Below are positions 22,251 through 32,403 of a stretch of DNA of 64,000 bases, piece by piece. How positions within the stretch are numbered: the first letter of the stretch is position 1; the number at the start of each line of letters is the position of its first letter. A model generated the notes under the pieces. The model was not told the DNA's origin, ran no database searches, and saw nothing but the letters and a program-made list of their open reading frames with translations. Position numbers and translations under genes: made by a program. The stretch is from Artemia franciscana (taxonomy: Eukaryota > Arthropoda > Branchiopoda > Anostraca > Artemiidae), in the NCBI RefSeq assembly GCF_032884065.1, contig NC_088873.1, positions 9,063,702-9,127,701 on the forward strand, written 5' to 3'.

Positions 22251-22880
22251 GAGAGACATGTCAAAATTTTGAGTGACCACAACATATTTCAATTAGTGCT
22301 AATTGAAATAGAAAAGACAACCCCCTAGTAAGGGCGAGAAGATTTTCAGATCATTAGAAAGGTGTATAACCCAAAACGTTGATAAAAGTGGAAAAGGGGC
22401 TTCTTAATAAATAATGACTTTAAAAGCTATGAAATATACACAATAGTACACAAAAATACATATATATTTCATATGGAAAGTCAGCATGGCCAAAAAATTA
22501 TTTAAACCTAATCATGCTTGCAAAATTTTGACTGATCTATAGAGCTTGTCTCCTTCCTTGTGCAAGTATATATCTGTCGTTTTATCTAGTTTGAATTGTT
22601 TTCAGAATCGATGATGATAAGCTGTGTAGAAACTAAAAACCCAAAATTACAAGAATGTCTGAAAAATAAAACACACCTAGTCACATCGAACGAAATTTTC
22701 ACTATCGTCCCATTGACACTTTATTCTATTTAGACACATTGATTGTCAGACACCAACAAAGTTCCAGCAGGTTTTTTTTTACTTAAAAGAGACAAACAAG
22801 CACATTGAATGCTTAACTTTATGATATTCTAGTCTTACACCAGCTAATTAGAGCAAAATCATTTGTGACAGCACTGTAAG
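22250..22880 (+). repeat. Left arm of a ~600-bp inverted repeat
   Basis: Inverted copy of 24,667-25,241 plus 28,893-28,955. Shared landmarks include GAGACATGTCAAAATTTTGA, TTTCATATGGAAAGTCAGCATGG, TATATCTGTCGTTTTATCTA and CACCAGCTAATTAGAGCAAA in this orientation. Identity is roughly 85% by eye with small indels, so the duplication is not recent. This arm has no LINE insertion and shows the ancestral empty site near 22,290-22,320. I find no gene in it. Confidence 0.88.
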
Positions 22881-23340
22881 GACATTTTTTTTTTATTAAA
22901 GTAAGTCCAATTTCTAACAATGATTTCTACTAAGCTTGTAACTTTTTGGTTTTCCTTTTTAAGGTTTTTGAATTGTTGTAATTCCTTGTCAAAATAGAGA
23001 ATCATCATTTGGGATTGTTTCAAATTTTGCTTTTTGGATCATTTAGAATCATCCTTTGGTAGTACTTGTAAATTTTCGGTTTTTGGGCCTTACAACTGAC
23101 ATTATGTAGCTGGTTGCGTTCAAACCTGCAAGCTTTATCACGTAGCAAGTTGATTTTATCTAACAAAAAAAACAACTAGTTTTTGAAATTTTTAGGTATT
23201 TTTCCAGTTTTGAATTAAAATATTAAAAGTAATGCTCAGGCATTGTAAATATTTTTTGCAGTTAACATAACAACTTTGGGTATTCTGAACTGAACTTAAA
23301 CATTTTTTTTATCTCTTAAACAGATGGTAATGATGCAATC
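22881..23340. other. Spacer with dispersed repeat fragment
   Basis: The first ~120 bp (to 23,000) match the repeat upstream of SEC62 (TTCTACTAAGCTTGTAAC, GAATTGTTGTAATTCCTTGT). The rest is AT-rich with no recognisable content. Confidence 0.6.
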
Positions 23341-23344
23341 TGGT

Positions 23345-23880
23345 ATCAGTTGATGGTGATTGCAAACGCTAATCGAATTAGGAATTGCAATCTTTTAATT
23401 AAAAGGCAGATCAATTAGAATCATGGGAATGCAAGGAATAAGAACATCCTCGCCCTCAAAAGGCCCTGTCAAGATTGTTGCCTCTATTATGTATTCCCTT
23501 GTTTTTTTTACGGCAAGTCGCGTGCCATTGCAAAGCTTTGGTGGGTTAATATTTCGTAAGAGTATTATTGGTACGCCTATTTTTAGTTGTATCACGTGTG
23601 GTGGAAACCCTGGGAGATCCAGGGAATTTAAAAATTCAGATGGATAATTAACAGCTTCATTTGGTTCCAGAACTGTGTCGACTGACCTGTAAATGACTCA
23701 AAATAATATTGTTGATTTCGTGGACGTCTTTATTCTTGGCTGCCAGAATCGCTCATTTGCTTAGCCATTTATGATTTTTATAATTGGTTAGAATATTTGG
23801 AAATACCTTTTCAACCAATTCACTTTTGGACGTCACTAAATTACAGAATTGTGCAAATAAAACCAATTCTATTCGATCTT
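23345..23880 (-). pseudogene. Helitron helicase C-terminal fragment
   Basis: Minus strand encodes IQLKIGVPIILLRNINPPKL, CNGTRLAVKKTREYIIEATI and LTGPFEGEDVLIP. Upstream is a decayed stretch matching SKNELIEKVFPNI and AILAPKNIDVHEINNI of the 18-kb copy. It retains the PIILLRNIN segment that the 18-kb copy has lost, so it is not a simple duplicate of it. Several stops and frame changes are present. It ends at the LAFAITIN region and no Helitron terminus is visible. Confidence 0.78.
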
Positions 23881-23889
23881 ACAGGGAAG

Positions 23890-24660
23890 AGCAACTTTTG
23901 TGGAAGTTGCTGATCCAAAGAGTTTCGAACTGTCTGTATTTAGTTCTTCGCTGTTCTTAACCACCTCAGGGGTGTTGTTTCTGGAGAGTTTAAATAGAAT
24001 TGGATCTAGTTTGGTTCCTTCATTGGGGAACAAAAGGAACACCTTCCTTGGGCCACTTCTTTCTTTAAATACAGTGACAGCTTAAGTTGTATTAGATAGA
24101 AATTTATAGATCTTCCGGGAAACATTACTACTACTGCTAACAGCTAGCCTCAGCAGCAAGCTACCTGTGGTCATTATTTTCACCGGGAAGCATAATTGTC
24201 TATCTAATATATAGACAGCCTTGTCATCAGGTAACAATGATAATTTTTTATCAAAGGCCTTATTTTGGTCGAGGAAGATTACATTGAGATGAAAAAGGAA
24301 ACAATATTTTTGTCCGTCCCTTTGATATGTTTTGCCACAATTGAGATATGAGATAAACCTACTTGGTCATATATAGAGCAATATCTGGTGAAACTCCTGA
24401 AATTCTCAGGTTCTCTAGAAAATCAAATTTGGATCGAATATCCCAAAAATTCTGCCAAGCACCATTATTCCCCCCGTCTGGTATATTCTATTAAATAGTT
24501 TTTGCTTTATAAAAAGAAAAACGTGAATTACCATTTCACATTTTATAGCAAGAATAACTTTTCATGGAAACCTTTCCCTAGTTTCATGGTTTTGATTGAA
24601 AATTTTTGTAATATATTGTATCAAGTTTAATCTGATACAATTTAATGCATTTTTGGGGAA
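23890..24660. other. Unassigned sequence in inverted-repeat spacer
   Basis: The minus strand stays open for about 70 codons near 24,110-24,330 and for about 60 near 23,890-24,070. Neither translation contains a motif I recognise. It may be an old mobile-element fragment. Confidence 0.4.
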
Positions 24661-24666
24661 GGCCAA

Positions 24667-25241
24667 TTCACAAATGGATACATTGCTGTCACAAATGATT
24701 TTGCTCTAATTAGCTGGTGTAAGACTAGAATATCACTAAGTTAAGTGTTCAATGTGCTTGTTTGTCTCTTTTAAGTAAAAAACAAACCCTGCTGGAACTT
24801 TGTTGATGTATGAAAATTAATGTGTCTAAATATAATAGTGTCAATGGGACGATAGTGGAAATTTCGTTAGATGTGACGAGGTGTGTTTTATTTTTCAGAC
24901 ATTCTTGTAATTTTGGATTTTTAGTTTCCACAAAGCTTATCATTATCGAATCTGAAAACCATTTAGACTAGATAAAACGACAGATATATACCTGCACAAG
25001 GAAGGAGAAAAGCTCTATAGATCAGTCAAAATTTTGCAAGCATGATTAGATTTAAATATTTTTTACAGCCATGCTGACTTTCCATATGAAACAGATATGT
25101 ATATTTGTGTACTATTGTGTATATTTCATAGCTTTTAAAGTCATTATTTATTAAGAAGTCCCTTTTCCACTTTTATCTACTTTTTGGGCTATACACTTTT
25201 CTAATAATCTGAAAATCTGCTGGCCCTTACTATGGGGTTAT
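24667..25241 (-). repeat. Right arm of the inverted repeat, part 1
   Basis: Inverted match to 22,310-22,880. It is interrupted at 25,242 by the RTE-like LINE and its target site duplication. The remainder of the arm resumes at 28,893. Confidence 0.88.
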
Positions 25242-25253
25242 TTTTTCAATTGC
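25242..25253. repeat. Target site duplication of the LINE (left)
   Basis: TTTTTCAATTGC, identical to 28,881-28,892. It directly flanks the (CTTA)n tail of the minus-strand LINE. Confidence 0.9.
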
Positions 25254-28200
25254 TTACTTACTTACTTACTTAAGTCCCATCCATCCTTGCGGGATGTTTT
25301 GGGATCACTTCTTTTGACAGTTCATGAACTAGGGCTCGGTACGTTGTTCTATCGTGTACAGTTCAAGTCAACTCAACGATGCGCTTTCGGTCAAAGTTTT
25401 CAATCCACCTCCTGCTAGGTCTTCCTCGTGGTCAAGATCCGTCTACTGTTCCTTCGAGGGAGATTTTTGGTGGACGGTCGTGGTCCATTCTCTTGACATG
25501 CCCGAGCCATCGCAGTTGTTGTCGTTTGATTTTATTTAGGATTGTGTCGAAAGACTTCAGCCGTCTTCGCACCTCCTCATTGGTCGCATGTTCAGTGTAG
25601 GTGATTCTTGCGATGCGACGGAGACATCTCGTCTCAAATGCAAGTAGGTTGCGTTCATTTTCGATCTTCAAGGTCCAGGTCTCACACTCATATATAGTAA
25701 TTGGCACAATCAGGCTGTTGAAAAGTTGAACTTTCAGCTGGCTCGACAGGTTTCGACATTTCCAGATATTTGTGAGCCTTTTAAAACTTGAGCTAGCAAG
25801 AGCTAGGCAGCGTTTTATGTCGGAGGTATTACAATTGTCCGCTGTGAGAAGACTGCCCAGGTAGACCAATTGGTTGACCGTTTCAACTGGCTGGCCGTCA
25901 ATCGTTATGGAAGGAGTAGCTGCTTGTTTTTGGCGTGACGTGACCATAACTTTCATTTTTGGCGTTAATTTGCATGCTAAAAGATTTTGTGGCTTCGTTG
26001 AGACAGTTTGCTTGTCTTTGGAGATCAGCGGCCGTTGTAAAGAGCTGGTCGATGTCTTCAGCATAGGCGTGCTTGTTTACTAGGACTCCACCTATTTTGG
26101 TTCAATGTTCGTCTGGTATCAGCGACAGAATGGCGTGAAGAAACAGGTTGAACAGGTGGGGCGACAGAATATATTCCTGTAAAACTCCCGAGGATGATAA
26201 GAATTCATCAGAGAGTCCATCAGTGGTGAGTATCCGGCTTCTGGATTGGCTGTATATATTCTCAATAATCGTGACGATTTGGTCGGAGATACCGTAATGT
26301 CTTAGGATGTGCCACAGACCTTTCCTCCAGATTAAATCGAAGGCTTGCCGAAAGTCAATAAAGAGATGATATAGGTCTCTGTTGAACTCGACAAAGCATT
26401 CCATGAGCTGACGAACGGTGAAGATTTGGTCAGTGGTCGATCGTCCAGGTCGGAAGCCAGCTTGGTATTCATCCAGAACGGAGGCTGTGATTGCTTGGAT
26501 TCTACGTAGGAGAATTTTGGTCAGTGGTGGTAGTTCTCACACTCTCTTCTTGAGCCTTTTTTGTGAATTGGGACCACTGCTGCCTTACACCATAGCTGTG
26601 GGAGGTGGCCCGTCGACCATGCGGCTGACACAAATTTGTGGTACAATTCGACGACGTCCTCTGAGTCAATGTTAATTAGTTCTGCAGTGATACCGTCCGG
26701 TCCTGGGGCCTTCCCTCGTTTCAGGAATCTTATCGCTGCCTCAGTTTCTGATTTTAAGACCGGTGGTTGAGGTTCTCGATCATTAATGGGGAAGGAGTTT
26801 AGGATGCTGGGATCGGCAATGATCTGCGGATTTAATTTATCTTCAAAATATTCCTTCCATCGTTCGAGTTTCATTTTTGCGTCGTTGATGGGATTGTTTT
26901 GTTTGTCTAGGATTGCTGTGGAGATGGGATCTTTCCTGCTAGACAGTTCACGAACTGTTTTGAAGAGTTTTTGACCGTTTCCGTTCCTAAGCTGGGTTTC
27001 GTATTCCTTGCATTTCTCGGTAACATGGTTACGCAAGGCCTTTCAAACTTCCCTATCAATTCTCCTATTGAGATATTTATAGGTGTCTCGGCTGCATGGG
27101 TCAGCTTTGTTGTTGCAGAGACGCTTTTGGTTACATTGTTGGATTATTTCTTCAGTAATCCACGGCTTTTCGTCTTTCGTTTTCCTTCCGAGGACATCAT
27201 TTGCTGTCTCCAAAACTGCAGAAGTTGGATGCTCAGTCAGTTGATCAATCTCTTCGACGGTAGTGAGAGAAGTGAAGTTCTCTTTGATAGCTCGGAATTT
27301 TGACGATAGGCTGGTGGTATAGGCACCTTTTTTTATTGGGTCGCGAAGCAGCTCTGTCCAGAATCTAGGGATTCTTGTCGTCTTATGGAGTCGTTTCAGT
27401 CTTAGCTTGAGTTTGGACATCAGGAGTGAGTGATCTGAATCAAAGTCTGCACCAGGAAGGGATACAGTATCCATTATTGAGGACTTCCAGCGTTTAGATA
27501 TCAGTACATAGTCTATCATGTTTTCAGTTACTCCGTTGGGGGATCTCCAGGTGACCTTACGGCGGTGTCCGTGTTTAAAGGCGCTGTTAGTTATATACAG
27601 GTCGTTTTCTCTACAGAAACTAATTAGCCTTTCACCTCTTCCGTTCAGTCGGCCATGGCCATGCGATCCCATTACATCTCTCCGATCAATCTGATCGTTG
27701 TCCGTGATAGCGTTGAGGTCGGCCATGACGATGAGCATATCTTTCTTTGGTGTTTGGTCGGTGACACTTTGAAGTTGAAAGTAGAACTGTTCGCATTCTT
27801 TATCGCTTCGAGCAGTGTCAGTAGCATATAGCTGGATGATGGTAAGGTTTGACACGGATCCCTTTAGTCTAATGGTTGTTTTCCTTTCTGATACGGGCGT
27901 GGAGGAGATCAGCGCATTTTTTGTACTTGGTGAGAGGATGAATCCAACACCCTGTCTGTGAGTGCCATCGGTGCGTCCCGAGAGTAGGAGGTAGGTTCCA
28001 CAGATAGTTTCCTCACCAGTTCGGGGGAGGTGTGTTTCAGATAGCCCGACTAAGTCCCACTTGTATCGGTTTAGTTCTCTCAGTAGTAGATCCATTTTTC
28101 CTGGGTTGACTAGAGTCCGGGTGTTGAGTGTTCCTATGTTGAGTAGAGTTTTAGTGGAGATGAGTCGCAGGGTAACCTCATCCCGTCCGGGGGTCGTCAT

Positions 28201-28880
28201 ATGCCTATTATGATCGTCGGTTTCCCCGTACGCGGCAGCATGTTCGTCGGCTTCCCGTACGTGGTAGTATGTTCAATATTACTTCCATTCGCCATCATCA
28301 TCAAATTTCTAGGTTCGTCGGTTTCCCCGGACGCGGTAGTAATTCTGCTTTGATTTATAGAGCCATAATTCATTTGTTAAAAGGAGAGGTTTCAAGGCTG
28401 GTTAGGAGACGGCGGTAAGCCACTCCTCTCCGTCAACTTGCCGTTGTTCGTCCGTCAAAGGCCGTTGTTCGTCGCTGAATCATCCGCCCTTTCGCAGTTG
28501 TCCTCCTGAAGAGGATCCTCCTACGATGATAATCTGCCATACCATACGATTTTACCCATTGTTGGGAGAAGGTTTGAAGCTGACGGGACATATCCACACG
28601 CCGGTGGGCCCAGCTCAGTCTACATAAGAGGGGCCTTCTTCCTCCTCCGCCTGAATTTATGTCCCCCGGGCGAGGGTATCCCAGTTATATTTTAGGACCC
28701 CCAAGGGCTGGGTCTCCCCTTGGTCCTCGCCTCCATCACCACCGGAGGTACCCTGCATATCTGCAAGGGTTTCCCCTATCCGCCACCTGGGGACGCGCTG
28801 AGTGGCCTGGGGTGGGCCCCTACTGAGAAGGTGACTCAGTAGGTGACTCAGTAACCTACTGAGTTACTCAGTAACCTACA
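25254..28880 (-). mobile_element. RTE-like LINE, apparently full length, broken
   Basis: Non-LTR retrotransposon on the minus strand with a 680-bp 5' leader, one long coding region (endonuclease then reverse transcriptase) and a short 3' end closing in a (TAAG)n tail at 25,254-25,271. A 12-bp target site duplication flanks it. The single-frame layout, the endonuclease of the type often annotated as craniofacial development protein 2-like, and the short tandem tail fit the RTE/BovB group or a near relative. The leader holds three GTCGG-TTCCCCG-ACGCGG motifs (28,210-28,345), a GC-rich block (28,570-28,830) and an iterated, partly palindromic CTCAGTAGGTGACTCAGTA tip. Confidence 0.88.
25432..28200 (-). 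pseudogene. LINE endonuclease-reverse transcriptase ORF (broken)
   Basis: The first 385 codons from ATG at 28,200 encode the apurinic-type endonuclease: NIGTLNTRTL, LVGLSETHL, MADLNA, then DYVLISKRW and DFDSDHSLL. An in-frame TGA at 27,043 interrupts it, after which the same frame continues into the reverse transcriptase start (LKRGKAPGPDGITAELI). A small deletion with frame change follows at CENYHH near 26,521. YQAGFRPGRSTTDQIF and FIDFRQAFD remain readable. Near 26,060 the catalytic box reads YAEDIDQL where YADD is expected. The last 210 codons hold the typical C-terminus (YLGSLL, ETRCLRRIARITY, RRQLRWLGHVKRMDHDR-like). The lesions make it inactive. Confidence 0.88.
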
Positions 28881-28892
28881 TTTTTCAATTGC
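28881..28892. repeat. Target site duplication of the LINE (right)
   Basis: TTTTTCAATTGC, matching 25,242-25,253. It marks the exact 5' end of the LINE. Confidence 0.9.
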
Positions 28893-28955
28893 ACTTGGCA
28901 CTAATTGAAATATGTTGTGGTCACTCAAAATTTTTACATGTCTCACCTACTTTAT
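28893..28955 (-). repeat. Right arm of the inverted repeat, part 2
   Basis: ACTAATTGAAATATGTTGTG and TCACTCAAAATTT match the left arm near 22,255-22,300 in inverted orientation. The match ends at about TTATAAACC, where SEC62 pseudogene sequence starts. Confidence 0.82.
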
Positions 28956-29985
28956 AAACCATCAAAAGTAATGACACAGATCGCAAAGTGGATGAAGAAG
29001 AATGTACCCATAAAGCAAACTAAGTTTCTTTACCATCAAGTAGGTTACTTTATTGGGTCGAAAGCAGTTGATGCTCTCGTGGAATCAAAATGGGCTCACG
29101 AGAAATAAGAGGGAGCAATTCCAACCTTTTCTAATAGAACTGCTGTTACTGATTACCTAGACCTCATGCTACGTTACAAGTTTTTTCATAGAGCAAAAAA
29201 TAGCCGTCTCCAACGTTCATACAAAAAAAGAAAAGGAAAAAGGAAGATACAAAAGAAGAGACAAAAGTTAAAAAGGAGGGGGAAAAGAGGATAACAAAGG
29301 ATTGAAAAGGAGATTTAAAAGTATCAAAATTGAGGCAGAGGAAGAAGAAAAGAAGGGCGAAGACGCAGAAAGCAGTCAAGGAGAAGGAAAACCAAAATAA
29401 GGGTATGAGAAGAAAGAGGGAGGAAAAATCGAAACAAAGAAGAGGAATATCCAATTAGACATGCATCTTGAGCAAATTTTCCTTGACTCTTCTGATGCCT
29501 ACACATGGATCTACGATCCCATCCTGCTGTGGTGTTGGGTCACTAGAACCTTGGTAGTTTTAGCCAATGTTGGATTTTGTCTTTTCCACCTTGGTCACCT
29601 ACGCTGAGGAAGGGAGTCTACTATCTTAGCTTAGCTGGTGCTGGTTTTTATTGTTTATTCTTGGACTAGCCGTGTTACGATTTATTTTGTTCTGCTTGAT
29701 ATGGATCGTAAGCTTAGGAAAACATCATTTCTGGTTACTACCGAATCTAACTAAAGACGTTAGATGTTTTGCCTCTTTTTGGCCACTTTACTATTATGAA
29801 TACAAAGGAAAGAGTAAGAGCACGTCAAAAAAGAAAAAGAAGAAAGCAAAGGATTCTGATACAAAAGATGAGAACGATGATGCAGTGGTGAGAGAAGAGG
29901 ACAAAAATATCAAGGAATCAAAGCAAAATCCGGGTATAAAAAAGTCAGTGGAAGATATAAAATTGAGTAATAAAAATGATTGAGA
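28956..29985 (+). pseudogene. SEC62 pseudogene (inverted copy of the gene at 3.5-4.6 kb)
   Basis: Starts at the codons for KPSKVMTQIAKWMKKNVPIK; the first ~22 codons of SEC62 are missing. After SKWAHEK an AAA-type codon has become TAA. The Lys/Glu-rich linker and first membrane segment contain several frame changes and stops. From 29,651 a 110-codon frame remains with the second membrane segment, FWLLPNLTKDVRCFASFWPL and the charged tail. Homology continues past the stop into the downstream LINE remnant, and no poly(A) tail or intron loss marks it. It arose by DNA duplication, not retrotransposition. Identity to the intact gene is about 85% by eye. Confidence 0.92.
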
Positions 29986-30640
29986 CCGATCAGAAACCGA
30001 TTCTGAGGGAAGTAGTCATAGTTCACAAATTGGCAATGACTTTGAAATTGTTGACAAAAAAGAGGGAGTCGAACCTCCAATCAGATTCTTTATTCCAAAT
30101 GAAATAATATGATGTCATTAATATTTCTTTTTTTTTTTGTTTTTCTGTTTTTTTTCTGGGTTTTCTTTTCTTTTTCTCTTTTTATTCATTTTCTTTTATT
30201 CATTTTTTCTTTTCTTTTTATTTTTTTGTTATCTTTTTTTAGCACAGACGTACAAACAGACAAACAAACAGTGTAAGAGCTCGTCTTTCTCAAATACACT
30301 TATTATTTCTGCTAATGACAACATTCTAGGCACCCAGTAGGATTGAGTCTAATGTCCATGCAAAGGTAATTGAATTTCTAAAAGAATTTTAAGCGGCTTG
30401 ATGTTAATTGCCGAGCCTTAAATATTGGAAAGTCATGTTTTCTCATTTTTTAAGAGTTTTATAGATTTGCTCTGGTTTAAATAAAATACACGTATTGAGG
30501 GGTTCCCTTAATAGACCTAGGGACCGATGGATTTGATTCCTAGGCATCTTCCCTTATGAAAATCTTTCTTTCAAGCACCATAATATAAAATAAGATCTTT
30601 TGAAAAAAGCCAGCGGGTAATGGTAACACGATATACAACT
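29986..30640 (+). repeat. Duplicated SEC62 3' flank with LINE remnant
   Basis: Inverted copy of about 2,890-3,490. It contains the T-rich tract (30,125-30,240), the FSNTLIISANDNILG codons of the LINE reverse transcriptase near 30,290-30,330, and the RDRWI-type island near 30,515. Similarity fades at about 30,640 (AGCGGGTAATGGTAACACG). Confidence 0.85.
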
Positions 30641-32400
30641 CCAAGCGAAGCTCCAAGAAAAAAATAAATCTTTAAATTATTAAAAACCATGAAAAAGCAC
30701 AATGATGTCAACATTTTTAACCGACTAACTACAACAATAATAAAATTTAACTTCTAGGAATCTTAACCAGCGATCCCCTCAAAATAATTATTGATGTTTA
30801 TTCTCTATACGAAGAACTTTTAGAAATAATTCATAGCGCATGTGATCCCTTTGATGTCAGTTCAATTTACCAACACACCCTCCCACCCACTCGATTAAAA
30901 CATCTATGCCGTTGCTCCGACAGCTCTCCACACTCGAAATGAAAGAGATTATCTTTCCTATATCTACACATAAGGCAAAAGTAGGGGCCGGCCGTCAACC
31001 TAAGCTTTCGCAAAAAATTTCGTCTCTTTAATGATCCAAACCATCCCCTCCCCCTTCACCAACAATAAATTTTTAAAATGCTTTCTATTCAACCCAACTT
31101 CTAAAAAAAGCACATGCAACTAAAACTTTAGTTCAGGAGTAAAACCTCAAGGACATAGACTGGTCCCTTTGGACTTGTCACTCTTAGATTTCTTGGTCAT
31201 TTAGGATTTGCTGGACCTCCCTCCAATCTGACACCCTCTCATCCTTTGGGCTTTTTACTTCAATTCAAATCTCGGACAGACCACAAAGGCCCGGCATTTT
31301 CTTGGTCAGATTTGGCCACGAGTATTGTGTACCGTCCTTCAAACTGTCCAAATATGCTGACTTAAAAACCAGAACTCTGGGTAACTTAATTAAATTCTCC
31401 CAAAATTTCACTATTCATAATGAATCTATTACCCCGTAATTTAAAAAGCCCAAAATATCATTGGGATCCTTAGAAAACTTAAACACCTATTTCCTTGTAA
31501 TTTCTTGGTATCTTGCTGGGCAACCTAGTATAGTCTCATGTTTCATATTTTTCTATTATTTGGATGTCAACTTTTCCCTCGTCTTTGAAGCCACTCTTAA
31601 ACATTTTGGACAAAGCAAGGAGTCATATATAAGACATTAATCGACCCTTAGTTAAAGCGTTACTTCACTTGAAATTTCTTAATTTTCTGTCTTGTGCTTC
31701 TTTCACTTTTTCAAGTTACTTGGTATGACGAAGGTGAGGATTTTGGGATTACATTTTGTTCTAGAGTGTTCACTTTGACGAAAAATTGGCTTGATTGTGC
31801 TGCTGTTCATCATCTGTAACTTCATGATGATTACCATCTTCTTTCTATAATTTTTTGTGGTGGGGAGGCCAAGATTTTCTTGTGAATACTCATGGGCGAT
31901 ATGTTGTTTGTCAAAAGGATGTTCGGTTGCTCTGCACTAGATCTTCTCAAGTGAAAGGGTCACACTTGAAGTGCAGGCTTGCAGTCAACTTACCAAACTG
32001 AAGATGAAGATAAACAGGGGCTGTTTAGAGCTTCTTGATGGTTCTTGGGTGATGACTCATTGCTTCCACATAATTGACCCGTTTTTAAAAGAAAAATGTT
32101 ATGGCAGGGCGAATACCGGATCGACTGCCGCACGACTCCCATTCAAAGTCATCCCACGTTGAAAGTCTCGAGATATGGTATGTTTATGTTTAGGCTATTG
32201 GAGAAGGCTTCCAGTAATTTCATCTTTTTTACTGGGAATGGTTGTTTGTTCCAGATCCTGATGACCCGGGGTAAGAACAAATGATGGTAAGAACTAGATT
32301 TTGCAATCTTCATCGTCATATGCTCCAATTGCCGGCTCTGCGATCTTGTGTCGCTTTGGGGAGTTATTTGAACAAGCTTTTCTTTTGCGTTCCAAAACTC
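30641..32400. other. AT-rich region, no gene assigned
   Basis: No RNA gene or element terminus seen. Plus-strand sequence near 31,800-32,150 has longer open stretches (for example IIFCGGEAKIFL) suggestive of an old coding fragment, but I cannot place it in a family. The rest is AT-rich. Confidence 0.5.
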
Positions 32401-32403
32401 TCA

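Noticed and set aside
24110-24330. Reading FLDQNKAFDKKLSLL as a LINE reverse transcriptase box
   Set aside because: Only a few residues resemble the F-D-SKAFD motif and nothing around it continues the match.
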